Part shown: piece by piece, positions 1 through 7,606 of the stretch
Position numbering within the stretch: the stretch's first letter is position 1
Layout of the letters: each line of letters begins with the position of its first letter
Assembly: GCA_034926235.1 (NCBI GenBank)
Contig: JAYFRE010000104.1
Coordinates: 1-25,427, forward strand
From: JAYFRE01 sp034926235
GTDB taxonomy: Bacteria; Pseudomonadota; Alphaproteobacteria; Rhodospirillales; Magnetospirillaceae
Direction: 5' to 3'
Length of the DNA: 25,427 bases
Made by a program: the position numbers and the translations under genes
The notes under the pieces: model-generated
What the model saw: the letters and a program-made list of their open reading frames with translations, nothing else
The model's database searches: none
Told to the model about the DNA's origin: nothing

Positions 1-118
1 CCAATTGGCGATAATCGTTTTTTCATCCATCCAAAGATTGTGCATGGGCGAAGATGTCAAAGCACGCTGCACGTTCGCATTGACTCGCCGGGCTCATTAA
101 TGCAAACATGCATCCATA
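1..118 (+). promoter_or_regulatory. Upstream region of the early/replication genes, weak promoter candidate
   Basis: This stretch holds no ORF that I can support. A TTGACT box at 80-85 is followed after 17 bases by CAAACA (103-108), a poor -10, so a promoter is possible but weak. The start of the next gene is surrounded by three TGCA-containing repeats between about 99 and 127 (two ATGCA words flanking AACA, then another), which could be a repressor operator. This is pattern reading only. Confidence 0.25.
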
Positions 119-376
119 ATGATGCAAGTTTTATCTAAATCTGCCGGACCGGTGGCCCATGGCCGCCGTGGCCGGCGCAGGCGGCGACGGCCGGAGGGCC
201 TTGCCGATCTGATTCGCCGTCTTGGCCTGGAATTCCTGCTGATCGAGGCAGAGGCCGAGACATTGACCAAATCATCGCCGGGCTACCGGCAGGGCGAGCA
301 GGCGGCGATCGCCGCCCATATTGCCGCCCATGGCGTGACGTCTCTGCCACCCGTTTTCGTGGGAGAAGAGCCGTGA
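119..376 (+). CDS. Small basic protein of unknown function, coupled to the replication gene
   Basis: An 85-aa ORF starting at the first of two tandem ATG codons. Its N-terminus is strongly basic, with runs of Arg at residues 16-24, and the rest is predicted helical (LADLIRRLGLEFLLIEAEAE). The last four bases GTGA overlap the GTG start of the next gene, a typical translational coupling arrangement, and this is the main reason for calling it real. There is no good ribosome binding site in front of the ATG, so a downstream start is possible. I do not recognise a family. The small size and basic head would fit a DNA-binding or replication-accessory role, but that is a guess. Confidence 0.45.
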   Translation: MMQVLSKSAGPVAHGRRGRRRRRRPEGLADLIRRLGLEFLLIEAEAETLTKSSPGYRQGEQAAIAAHIAAHGVTSLPPVFVGEEP

Positions 377-1410
377 CCGCGCCGCTGGTGCCGCCCGAGG
401 TCGATCTGAGGGATTTTCCCTTTACCCCGATCTTTCGCGCCCGTTTGTTCGGGTCGCGTTTCCATGCCCGGGTGTCCGATGCAGGCTGGCGGGCCGGGGT
501 CACGCTGTGGCTGAAATCCTGGGATCAGGTCCCGGCCGGCAGTCTGCCCGGCGACGATATCGATCTGTGCCGTTTGGCCGAGCTGGGGCGCGATCTGAAA
601 AGCTGGCGCAAGATTCGGGGCGAAGCCTTGCATGGCTGGTTTCCCTGCGCCGATGGGCGGCTTTACCACAAGGTGGTCGCTCAAGGGGTTTGCGAGGCCT
701 GGGACCGTAAATGCGCCCAGCGCAGCCGGACGGCGGCGGCCAGGGCGGCCCGGGCCGCCAAGCGGACGAGCCGGTCCGATTGCGCTCCACCCGGCGATGA
801 CGGGGACGAGGCGCCTCTGTCTGTGACAGAGGGTGATTCCTTCTGTCACGGACAAGGCGAGTCGGCGGATTCGGTTCCAAGGGACAGGGATAGGGACAGG
901 GACAGGAAAGAGAGGGAATCCGAGTCCGCGCCGTCTTGCGGGGGAGGGAGGAAAGATGCGCGGCGCGCCGCCGCGCCGACGGTGCGGGGAACGCGCTTAT
1001 CTTTGGATTGGACGCCATCCGCCAAGGCGGCGGACTTCGCCGCCAAGCTGGGGCTGGATGCCGGCGCAACGGTGGAGAGGTTCCGCGATTACTGGATCGC
1101 TCAGCCGGGAAGCCGGGGCGTCAAGCTGGATTGGGACGCGACCTGGCGCAACTGGTGCCGGACCGAGGCCGAACGCGGGCCGCGCCCGGCGGCAAAGGCG
1201 TCGTCTTTGGGTCCGACTCTGCAAGGCGAGGCCGAGTGGGATCTGAAGGTGCGGCTGTTCGATCCTGAAAAGCCGTGGAGCTGGGGGGCGATGAGCGGTC
1301 CCAGGCCGGATCAGCCGGGATGCTATGCGCCGCGTTCCGTCCTGGAAAAACACGGCTGGGCGGCGCAGGGCGAACCGTCCGGAGCAAAAGCTGAGGGAGA
1401 ACGAGCATGA
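373..1410 (+). CDS. DUF1376-type phage replication protein (O-like)
   Basis: A 345-aa protein starting at GTG inside the GTGA overlap with the preceding ORF. Residues about 10-115 match the DUF1376 pattern: DFPFTP near the start, then LWLKSWDQVPAGSLP, a DGRLYH motif and a Lys/Arg/Ala-rich helix. DUF1376 proteins occur in phage replication modules and are treated as helix-turn-helix initiator-like proteins. The middle, about 130-205, is low-complexity and charged, with an RDRDRDRDR run coded by a hexamer tandem repeat. Residues about 210-265 carry a second conserved block (FRDYWIAQPG, then DWDATWRNWCR) that is common at the C-terminus of these phage proteins and of O-like initiators. The stop overlaps the next ATG as ATGA. 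Role in replication is inferred from family and position. Confidence 0.75.
   Translation: MTAPLVPPEVDLRDFPFTPIFRARLFGSRFHARVSDAGWRAGVTLWLKSWDQVPAGSLPGDDIDLCRLAELGRDLKSWRKIRGEALHGWFPCADGRLYHKVVAQGVCEAWDRKCAQRSRTAAARAARAAKRTSRSDCAPPGDDGDEAPLSVTEGDSFCHGQGESADSVPRDRDRDRDRKERESESAPSCGGGRKDARRAAAPTVRGTRLSLDWTPSAKAADFAAKLGLDAGATVERFRDYWIAQPGSRGVKLDWDATWRNWCRTEAERGPRPAAKASSLGPTLQGEAEWDLKVRLFDPEKPWSWGAMSGPRPDQPGCYAPRSVLEKHGWAAQGEPSGAKAEGERA
814..849. repeat. Two overlapping perfect inverted repeats inside the replication gene
   Basis: CCTCTGT (814-820) pairs with ACAGAGG (826-832) across a 5-base loop. GTGACAGA (823-830) pairs with TCTGTCAC (842-849) across 11 bases. The two hairpins share bases and cannot form together. 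They lie in the low-complexity linker of the replication protein, 30 bases before a hexamer tandem repeat. This resembles the placement of lambda iterons inside gene O, so an origin or regulatory element is possible. Confidence 0.4.
880..906 (+). repeat. Hexamer tandem repeat (AGGGAC/AGGGAT)
   Basis: Four tandem copies of AGGGAC with one C-to-T variant, coding for an alternating Arg-Asp run in the replication protein. Such a repeat can slip in copies of 6 bases without changing frame. Confidence 0.7.
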
Positions 1411-1928
1411 AGCGCCGCAAAAAGGCTGCACAAGCGCGGCCCGGAGAAGATTTCGGCCCGGCGGTGGTCGGCGGCGTCGGTCTGGCCGCGCGTCTGGCCG
1501 CCGGTGCGCTGGTGATGGGGGTGGCCGAACAAAGCGAGGGCGGCATCGTCACCGCGCGTCATGTCCGCGCCGTCCACGAATGCATGCTGGATCTGCTCTT
1601 ACGTGCCGGTGTGCTGGGTGCGCCGGGCTCGGACGAGGCGCGGCGGCGGTTCGAGGCGGGAATGTGGCTGCGCGAGCTTTATCTGGAAAAAGCCCGGCTG
1701 GGACCGGGTATGTCCTGTCGTTTCGATGCGTTCGGCGGGCGCGGCGACGGGGCCGACCGTATCCCCGACGATGTCGCCTGGAACATCAAATGCGTCCAGG
1801 ACACCATGCGCGCCTGCGCCCCTTATGGGCCGCTGCTGACCGCTTTGTGTTGCCATGACGACGACCGCTATCCCTGGCGCGGCATCGATCGCGCCTTGAC
1901 CCGGCTGGCGGATCATCGCGGGCTGTAA
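1407..1928 (+). CDS. Phage protein, DUF6456-like (tentative)
   Basis: A 173-aa protein whose ATG overlaps the stop of the replication gene (ATGA) and is preceded by GAGGGAG. The N-terminus is basic (MKRRKKAAQ). Residues about 85-170 contain a WLRELYLEKARLGPGMSCRFD block, then an Ala/Cys-rich helix and LLTALCCHDD, followed by a short helix ending in LTRLADHRGL. This order recalls DUF6456 proteins of alphaproteobacterial phages and chromosomes, but I cannot confirm it without a profile search. Its position at the end of the replication group, upstream of the late operon, would also fit a late regulator. The function is unknown. Confidence 0.6.
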   Translation: MKRRKKAAQARPGEDFGPAVVGGVGLAARLAAGALVMGVAEQSEGGIVTARHVRAVHECMLDLLLRAGVLGAPGSDEARRRFEAGMWLRELYLEKARLGPGMSCRFDAFGGRGDGADRIPDDVAWNIKCVQDTMRACAPYGPLLTALCCHDDDRYPWRGIDRALTRLADHRGL

Positions 1929-1972
1929 GGGGGGGGGCGTCGCTTTGGCGTCGGGCTGCCGCCCGAACCCGC

Positions 1973-2069
1973 CCGGAGGTTCCACCTCCGGACCTCTGGT
2001 TTTTTGATAAAAAACAGGTGGGCTCGGGAGGCTGGCCTCCCGATTGGGGGCCGGGGGTGAAAACCCCCG
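1973..2069. terminator. Cluster of three hairpins between convergent genes
   Basis: CCGGAGGT/ACCTCCGG (1973-1991, 3-base loop) is followed 8 bases later by six T (2000-2005) and could end the plus-strand replication group. CGGGAGG/CCTCCCG (2025-2042) and CGGGGGT/ACCCCCG (2052-2069, GAAA loop) follow. They sit just after the stop of the convergent minus-strand gene and could end it, though they have no clear T tract on that strand. T6-GAT-A6 in the middle is itself nearly palindromic. The stretch 1929-2080 holds no gene. Confidence 0.5.
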
Positions 2070-2080
2070 AAGCATATTTG

Positions 2081-2704
2081 TCAGCGCGCGAAATGGGCCG
2101 GGGCCAGGATGTCCTCTCCGGCCAGCAGGAGCGCGGCGATGTCGGGGGTGGAGAGGGCGATGTCCAGGGCGCGGATCAGCTCGTAGGTGCCCGCCGCCAA
2201 CCCCATGCGCTGCTGGCGCGCCTGGATCTGATCGGCGATCTTTGCCGCCCAATGGCGCAAGGGACCGGAAAGCGGCACCCGGATTCCGGCTTCGGGATTT
2301 TCCCAATTCATGCGGCAGGCGTCCCAATCGCACGACACCCAGGCGCGGCAGGCCAGGGGACGCACCTCATAGACGCGGCAGGTCCCGTCATCGGCCAGCA
2401 GCGGGCAGGCGATGGTGGCCGATTTGCGTTCCGCGACCGTGCGATCCGCCACCCGAACGCGCGCGGTCCGGACGCGCTGGGCGATCATCTCCGCATCCCC
2501 GGCGCGGGTGATGGCATCGGTCAGCAGCAGGATTTCCGAGGCCGAGACCTCGACGTCCAGATGACAGCAAAAACAGCAGCCGGCGGTGCAGGCGATCGGG
2601 TACAGGACGCCGTTCCGCTCGATCTCGGGCAGTGTGGCGGCGTTCATGCCGTCGAAATAATCCAGGCTGTAGCGGGTCTGCGTAATCAGATCGTGAAGGG
2701 ACAT
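2081..2704 (-). CDS. YkgJ-family cysteine cluster protein
   Basis: A 207-aa protein with the zinc/iron-chelating YkgJ (CxxCxxCC-type) pattern. Cysteines at residues 39, 43, 44, 46 and 47 form the first cluster. The second is CPLLADDGTC (100-109) followed by VYEVRPLACR (Cys119) and Cys125 and Cys130. The family binds a metal cluster, and its reaction is not established. It is the only gene of this kind here and lies on the opposite strand to both the replication group and the late operon, so it looks like a moron or a remnant of host-type sequence. A TTGACC box on the minus strand about 40 bases upstream of the start has a poor -10 partner. The ribosome binding site is weak. Confidence 0.8.
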   Translation of the reverse strand: MSLHDLITQTRYSLDYFDGMNAATLPEIERNGVLYPIACTAGCCFCCHLDVEVSASEILLLTDAITRAGDAEMIAQRVRTARVRVADRTVAERKSATIACPLLADDGTCRVYEVRPLACRAWVSCDWDACRMNWENPEAGIRVPLSGPLRHWAAKIADQIQARQQRMGLAAGTYELIRALDIALSTPDIAALLLAGEDILAPAHFAR

Positions 2705-2796
2705 GATCCTGTGCCACTAGCAGACGCGCTGTGTGCCGGTCAACAGGGCTGGGGACAAGAGAAACAAGGTCTTTTGCGCCGAAGGCAATTTTCCCC

Positions 2797-2824
2797 TTGC
2801 ATGAGACGCGTTTTTTGCTAAACT
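2797..2824 (+). promoter_or_regulatory. Candidate sigma-70-type promoter for the late (structural) operon
   Basis: TTGCAT (2797-2802), a 16-base spacer containing six T, and TAAACT (2819-2824) lie in an AT-rich island of an otherwise GC-rich sequence, between the divergent YkgJ gene and the terminase small subunit. Transcription would start near 2831 and run straight into the hairpin at 2855. Confidence 0.45.
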
Positions 2825-2854
2825 TATTAACGGCGCTATTGGTGCGCCCAAACG

Positions 2855-2884
2855 ATGCCCTGGATGAAAATCCGGGGCATTTTT
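2855..2884 (+). terminator. Intrinsic terminator in the leader of the late operon
   Basis: ATGCCC-TGGAT pairs with ATCC-GGGGCAT around a GAAA-type loop (2855-2880) and runs into five T (2880-2884). No plus-strand gene ends before it, and the terminase small subunit begins only 57 bases later. It therefore sits where an attenuator or an antitermination target would be. A shorter GGCGC/GCGCC stem (2832-2848) precedes it. Confidence 0.55.
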
Positions 2885-2940
2885 GATTCCGGGGTCCTGC
2901 TCTGGGATCGGCTGCAAGCGGCAGGAAAGGGGGCGGGGGT

Positions 2941-3417
2941 ATGGCGGGAAAAAGAGGCCGGCCTTCGACCCAGGAGCGCCGCCAGCGTTTGCTGCTGGAA
3001 CATCTGGCGCAAGGATTAAGCCTGTCCGCCGCCTGCGCGGCTGCCGGGGCCGATGCGAACGAGGCGGAAGCCTGGCGCGCCGCCGATCCGGTTTTTGCCG
3101 TCGCCTGGGAGCGCGCGCTAGAGGCGGGCACCGACCGGCTGGAAGACGAAGCCTTTCGCCGCGCGGCGATTGGTGTGGTCGAGCCGGTTTTCTATCAGGG
3201 CAAGGAATGCGGGACGGTGCGGAAATATTCCGACAGCCTGCTGATGTTCCTGCTGAAGGCCCGCCGCGTCGAAACCTACCGCGAGCGCGGCAATATCGAA
3301 CTGACCGGCAAGGGCGGCGGTCCCGTCATCACGGATGAACGCGATCTGGCCGACAGGGTCGCGGTGCTGCTGGATCGGGCGCGGGCGCGCGAAGAAAGCG
3401 GCGGCGGAATCGGGTAG
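2941..3417 (+). CDS. Terminase small subunit
   Basis: A 158-aa protein that starts at ATG after a purine-rich AGGAAAGGGGG. The N-terminus is basic with a helix-turn-helix-like stretch (residues about 10-45, GLSLSAACAAAGADANEAEAW), as expected for recognition of packaging sites. The block about residues 74-118 (EDEAFRRAAIGVVEPVFYQG, then TVRKYSDSLL and FLLKARRVETYRER) is characteristic of small terminase subunits of BPP-1-like and related phages. The large subunit follows after a small minus-strand gene instead of directly. The protein is expected to form a ring that recruits phage DNA to the large subunit. Confidence 0.85.
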   Translation: MAGKRGRPSTQERRQRLLLEHLAQGLSLSAACAAAGADANEAEAWRAADPVFAVAWERALEAGTDRLEDEAFRRAAIGVVEPVFYQGKECGTVRKYSDSLLMFLLKARRVETYRERGNIELTGKGGGPVITDERDLADRVAVLLDRARAREESGGGIG

Positions 3418-3433
3418 GCAACGCCAACCGTTC

Positions 3434-3453
3434 GCCGGGCATAAAAGCCCGGC
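3434..3453. terminator. Hairpin between convergent small genes
   Basis: GCCGGGC and GCCCGGC flank a 6-base ATAAAA loop, just after the terS stop and before the end of the minus-strand small gene. There is no T tract on either strand, so its use as a terminator is uncertain. Confidence 0.4.
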
Positions 3454-3490
3454 GCGGTCGGTTCTGTGCGGTTGTCTTTACCGCGGGTGA

Positions 3491-3715
3491 TCAGTCGGCG
3501 AGTTCGACCAGAAACTGGACATCGATCACCTGTCCGAACGTCTTTTGGAGATAGGCCGTGCATTGTCCAGTGCTGGAAAAACGCATCGTCTGATCGACCA
3601 TTTCAGAGATGTCGTTGCCGTTCTCATCTTCCAGCCCCGCGATCAGAAAGACGCCGCTGATTCCATCCCGCTCCGGGGTCGCGTAGTCGGCGTTGACAAT
3701 CAGAGATCGAGCCAT
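3491..3715 (-). CDS. Small acidic protein of unknown function, opposite strand
   Basis: A 74-aa ORF reading against the late operon. Its ATG is preceded by a strong AAGAGGAGG-type ribosome binding site at normal spacing, which is the main support. The protein is acidic (about residues 28-42, GLEDENGNDISEMVD), has one Cys and ends in a beta-like VIDVQFLVELAD. I recognise no family. Position between the two terminase genes on the opposite strand fits a moron. Its transcript would be antisense to nothing essential except the terL leader. Confidence 0.65.
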   Translation of the reverse strand: MARSLIVNADYATPERDGISGVFLIAGLEDENGNDISEMVDQTMRFSSTGQCTAYLQKTFGQVIDVQFLVELAD

Positions 3716-3851
3716 TTCTTCCTCCTCTTTTCGTCCATCACCATCATGACTCGATCCGGGCTGTTTCGCTCGCTGAGTTTTGGGATGGCGGCATGAATTT
3801 CATGCAAAAGCCGGTCGGAAGGGGGGGATTCAGGCCGGGGAGGGCGAAAAC

Positions 3852-5372
3852 GTGGCGCGGCAGGACGAAATCGCCCGGCTTTTGGACTATCTGACCCCCG
3901 CTGAGCGGGGTGAATTGGGCCGGCTCTTGTCTTTGGGGCCGCTTTGGACGCCTCTGCCCGGTCCTCAATCCCTGGCTTATGGAAGCGATGCCGACGTTAC
4001 CGGTTATGGCGGTGCCGCCGGGGGCGGCAAGACCGATCTGGCGGTAGGGCTGGCGCTGACCCGTCATGCCGTCAGCGCGATTTTCCGTCGCGAGGCGACG
4101 CAATTGACCGGTGTTGTCGAACGGCTGACCGAAATCATCGGCGGGCGCGCGGGCTATAACGGTTCCGAGCGCATCTGGCGGTTGGGCGGCGGGCGGCGGA
4201 TCGAATTCGGATCGGCCCCCAATGCCGGCGACGAGATCAAATATCAGGGCCGGCCCAAGGATCTGCTGGTTCTGGACGAGGCGACCAATTTCTTAGAATC
4301 CCAGGCGCGCTTTCTGATGGGCTGGGTGCGCACCGCGCGCGCCGGTCAGCGCTGCCGGACCCTGATGACCTTCAACCCGCCCACCACCGCTGACGGGCAA
4401 TGGGTGATCGCTTATTTCGCCCCCTGGCTGGACAAAACGCATCCCCACCCCGCCGCTCCCGGTGCGTTGCGCTGGTTCGCCACCATCGATGGACGCGATG
4501 TCGAAGTCGAAAGCGGCGCGCCGTTCCGGCATGAGGGCGAGGATATCACACCGCAAAGCCGGACCTTCATCCCGTCCCGGGTGACGGATAACCCCTATCT
4601 GGTTGGAACCGGCTATATGACGACCTTGCAATCCCTGCCCGAACCGTTGCGCAGCCAGATGTTGAACGGTGATTTTTCCGCCGGCATGGAAGACGACGCC
4701 CGCCAGGTCATCCCTTCGGCCTGGGTCGAAGCGGCGCAGGGGCGGTGGAAGCCCAAGGACGCCAAGGGGCCGATGGATGCGATGGGCGTCGATGTGGCGC
4801 GCGGCGGACGGGATGAAACCGTGATCGCGCGCCGGCACGGCGTCTGGTTCGACGAACTGGCTGCCTTTCCGGGTGCTGCCTCGCCCGACGGCCCCACGGT
4901 TGCGTCCCAGGCGATCGGTTTGCGCCGCGATTTGGCGCCCATTCATATCGACATTATCGGCTGGGGTGCGTCGCCCTACGATTTCCTGGTTGCGAACGGG
5001 GTGCAGACCATCGGCGTCAACGGGGCCGAGAAAAGCACCGGCCTGTCGCGGGAAGGCGGTTTGCGCTTCGCCAACCGCCGCGCCGAGATCTGGTGGCGTC
5101 TGCGCGAAGCCCTGGACCCGATATCGCCCGATCCATTGGCCTTGCCGCCCGATCCGCGCCTTAAAGCCGATCTGTGCGCACCCAAATGGATGCTGGCCCA
5201 GGCCGGAATCCAGGTCGAGAGCAAGGACGACATCATCAAGCGCCTGGGCCGGTCGCCCGACCGGGGCGACGCCGTGGCGATGGCCACTATCGCTACGCCC
5301 AAAACGGCGGCGCGGGGGGGAACCCCGACCTTTGCCGCCGGGCAGGATTACGATCCCTTGAGAGGACGATGA
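3852..5372 (+). CDS. Terminase large subunit
   Basis: The packaging ATPase and nuclease. I choose GTG at 3852 (506 aa) because GGGGAGGG lies 7-8 bases upstream; an in-frame TTG at 3780 would add 24 residues without a ribosome binding site. The Walker A-like GGAAGGGKTD ends near residues 57-62, and Walker B LLVLDEA is at about 138-144 with the catalytic Glu at 143. The RNase H-like nuclease half begins with MGVDVARGGRDE (about 311-322), with Asp314 as the first metal ligand, and ends with RGDAVAMA near residue 470. The stop overlaps the next start (ATGA). Length and motif order are normal for the family. Confidence 0.93.
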   Translation: MARQDEIARLLDYLTPAERGELGRLLSLGPLWTPLPGPQSLAYGSDADVTGYGGAAGGGKTDLAVGLALTRHAVSAIFRREATQLTGVVERLTEIIGGRAGYNGSERIWRLGGGRRIEFGSAPNAGDEIKYQGRPKDLLVLDEATNFLESQARFLMGWVRTARAGQRCRTLMTFNPPTTADGQWVIAYFAPWLDKTHPHPAAPGALRWFATIDGRDVEVESGAPFRHEGEDITPQSRTFIPSRVTDNPYLVGTGYMTTLQSLPEPLRSQMLNGDFSAGMEDDARQVIPSAWVEAAQGRWKPKDAKGPMDAMGVDVARGGRDETVIARRHGVWFDELAAFPGAASPDGPTVASQAIGLRRDLAPIHIDIIGWGASPYDFLVANGVQTIGVNGAEKSTGLSREGGLRFANRRAEIWWRLREALDPISPDPLALPPDPRLKADLCAPKWMLAQAGIQVESKDDIIKRLGRSPDRGDAVAMATIATPKTAARGGTPTFAAGQDYDPLRGR

Positions 5373-5581
5373 CCATGGGAGCAAGCAAATCATCCGCACC
5401 GGCGGTCGCCGCGACCGTCCCCACCAAATCCCCGACCATGGCGGATGCCGCCGTGCAGGCCGCCTATAGCTCGGCCCGGCGACGCTATGCCGCCGCCGGG
5501 ACCGGATCCACCATTCTGACCAGCGGCAGCGGGGATGCGGCGATCCCGGTGACCCTGGGTAAAACCTTGTTGGGGCAATGA
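5369..5581 (+). CDS. Small conserved head-region protein between terminase and portal
   Basis: A 70-aa protein whose ATG overlaps the terL stop and whose stop overlaps the portal ATG, so it is translationally coupled on both sides. The N-terminal part is Ala/Ser/Thr/Pro-rich. The C-terminal part has the pattern ARRRYAAAGTGSTILTSG, then VTLGKTLLGQ. Short proteins with this 'ILT ... KTLLG' ending lie just upstream of the portal gene in many podoviruses. The function is not known to me. A start at the second Met (two codons on) is equally possible. Confidence 0.7.
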   Translation: MTMGASKSSAPAVAATVPTKSPTMADAAVQAAYSSARRRYAAAGTGSTILTSGSGDAAIPVTLGKTLLGQ

Positions 5582-7281
5582 TGGCCGATATTTCTGCGAT
5601 CCGTCGCGAATGCCTGAAAAGGCTGGGCGCGATGAAGGCCGAGCGCGAATCCTGGATCGCGCATTGGCGGGACATCTCCGACGTGATCCTGCCGCGCCGC
5701 GGACGGTTTACCCAGTCCGATCGCAACAAGGGCGCGCGCCGCAACCGCAAGATCATCGACAATACCGGCACCATGGCGCACCGGACCATGTCGTCGGGCC
5801 TGATGGCCGGCATCACCAGCCCGGCCCGGCCCTGGTTCCGGCTGGCGACACGGCACGGCCAGGCGATGGAAGACACCGACGTCAAGGTCTGGCTGTCCGA
5901 TATCGAAACGCTGATGCGCGAGGTTTTCAATCGCTCGAACCTTTATGATTCGCTGGCCCAGCTTTACGACGAGCTGGCCGCCTTTGGCACCGCCGTGCTG
6001 CTGGTCTATGAGGATTTCGACGATGTGATTTCGTGCGAGACCCTGACCGCCGGCCAGTTCTGCATCGCCCCCGACCGGCGCGGGCGCATCGACACGCTGT
6101 ACCGCGAATACAGCCTGACCGTGGGCCAGGTGGTGGATGAATTCTGCCCCGGCAATGGCGCGGACCGCGATCTGTCCTGCCTGTCGGATTCGGTCCGTTC
6201 GTCCTGGGCCAACGGCCATCATGACGTCTGGGTCGAGATCGTTCAGGCGATCGAACCCAACCCGGCTTACAAGCCTGGTCCCGGCCCGTCCAAGGCCAAG
6301 CGCTACCGCTCGATCTGGATGGAAGCGAACGGCAGCGGCGATAGGCTGCTGCGGCAAAGCGGGTTCGATGAATTTCCCGCCCTGGTCGCGCGCTGGGCGA
6401 TCGCACCGTCCGATATCTATGGCCAATCCCCGGCCATGGATGCGCTGGGCGATGTCGAGCAATTGCAGATGCAGGAGATCGAGAAATCCAAGGCCATCCA
6501 GAAGATGGTCAGCCCGCCTTTGAACGTGCCGGCATCCCTGCAATCCAACACCGTCGTCAATCCTTTGCCCAACGGCACCACCTTTTACAATCAGGCCGCC
6601 GGGCAATTGCCGATGGCGTCGCCGCTTTATCAGGTTAATCCGCGTCTGGCCGAAATGCAGGCCGACATGGACGCGGTGCGCCATCGCATCCGCACCGCTT
6701 TTTACGCCGATCTGTGGCTGATGATCTCGGAGATGGACCGTTCCGGCGTCACCGCCACCGAGATCGACGCAAGGCGCGAGGAAAAGCTTTTGATGCTGGG
6801 GCCGGTGCTGGAGCGGCTGCATCACGAATTGCTCGACCCCCTGATCGATCGCGTTTTCGCCATCATCGCCCGCGCCGGGCTGCTGCCGCCGGTTCCGGAC
6901 GGGCTGGCCGAAGGCGGGGTGATCCAGGTTCAGTACACCTCGATGCTGGCCCAGGCGCAGCGTTCCGTCGCCACCGGCGGCATCGAGCGGCTGCTCGGTT
7001 TCGCCAGCCGTCTGGCCGCCGCCAATCAGGCGGTGCTGGACAAGATCGATTTCGATCAGGCCGTGGACGAATATGCCGAAGCCATCGGCGCGCCGCCGCG
7101 TCTGGTTCTGTCGGACAAGAAGGTGGCCGAGCTTCGCCAAGCCCGCGCACAGGCCCAGCAGCAGGCCCAGGCGATGCAAGCCATGGCCCAGGCGGCCCAA
7201 AGCGCGCAGACGCTGTCTAAAACCGATACCGGCGGGCAGAACGCTCTGACCGACATCCTGGGCATGGCGGGAGGGGCATGA
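5578..7281 (+). CDS. Portal protein (T7 gp8-like head-tail connector)
   Basis: A 567-aa protein of the podovirus head-tail connector family, expected to form the dodecameric portal ring through which DNA is packaged and ejected. Family signs are the N-terminal ERESWIAHWRDISDVILP with an RRGRF turn, IIDNTGTMAHRTMSSGLMAG, SPARPWFRL and the LYDELAAFGTAVLLVYED block in the first 150 residues. The later part has LYREYSLTVGQVVDEF and PLYQVNPRLAEMQADMDAVR, and the C-terminal tail is rich in Gln and Ala (about residues 520-550), likely coiled coil. Start and stop both overlap the neighbours by four bases (ATGA). Length is ordinary for the family. Confidence 0.92.
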   Translation: MMADISAIRRECLKRLGAMKAERESWIAHWRDISDVILPRRGRFTQSDRNKGARRNRKIIDNTGTMAHRTMSSGLMAGITSPARPWFRLATRHGQAMEDTDVKVWLSDIETLMREVFNRSNLYDSLAQLYDELAAFGTAVLLVYEDFDDVISCETLTAGQFCIAPDRRGRIDTLYREYSLTVGQVVDEFCPGNGADRDLSCLSDSVRSSWANGHHDVWVEIVQAIEPNPAYKPGPGPSKAKRYRSIWMEANGSGDRLLRQSGFDEFPALVARWAIAPSDIYGQSPAMDALGDVEQLQMQEIEKSKAIQKMVSPPLNVPASLQSNTVVNPLPNGTTFYNQAAGQLPMASPLYQVNPRLAEMQADMDAVRHRIRTAFYADLWLMISEMDRSGVTATEIDARREEKLLMLGPVLERLHHELLDPLIDRVFAIIARAGLLPPVPDGLAEGGVIQVQYTSMLAQAQRSVATGGIERLLGFASRLAAANQAVLDKIDFDQAVDEYAEAIGAPPRLVLSDKKVAELRQARAQAQQQAQAMQAMAQAAQSAQTLSKTDTGGQNALTDILGMAGGA

Positions 7282-7601
7282 TGGACGACGAGGCGATGCC
7301 CGAACCCCGTTTCGCCCTGGAGGAAGAGGGCGAAGCCAATGCCGCCGCGCGCGTTCGCGCGGACGAAGCCGAACGCGCAAAGGCCGATCTGGCCGCCGTG
7401 CTGGAATTGGGCGAAGGCCGCCGGGTTATGCGCCGTCTGCTGGCCGAGGCCAATCTGCACAGCCCGTCTTTCGCCCCCGACGCGCTGGTCATGGCGTTCA
7501 ACGAGGGTAACCGCAATTTCGGCCTGCGCCTTTTGGCCAGGATCGCCGAGGCCGCGCCCTCCGCGCTGGCCGAAATTCTGATCGAGCAACCGAAGGACTG
7601 A
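7278..7601 (+). CDS. Bbp19-like phage protein
   Basis: A 107-aa protein with an acidic, Ala-rich first half and a conserved second half: DLAAVLELGEGRRVMRRLL, then SFAPDALVMAFNEGNRNFGL and a final ALAEILIEQ. This 'GRRV..RLL ... F.EG.RN.GL.LL' pattern matches the Bbp19 family found between portal and scaffold genes in BPP-1-like phages. The role is unknown, and its constant place in the head cluster suggests assembly. The ATG overlaps the portal stop, and the scaffold gene follows 5 bases later. Confidence 0.8.
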   Translation: MMDDEAMPEPRFALEEEGEANAAARVRADEAERAKADLAAVLELGEGRRVMRRLLAEANLHSPSFAPDALVMAFNEGNRNFGLRLLARIAEAAPSALAEILIEQPKD

Positions 7602-7606
7602 TCCCC

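Noticed and set aside
3780..3851. TTG start for the terminase large subunit, adding 24 residues
   Set aside because: The extension has no ribosome binding site and overlaps the promoter side of the divergent small gene; GTG at 3852 has GGGGAGGG at good distance.
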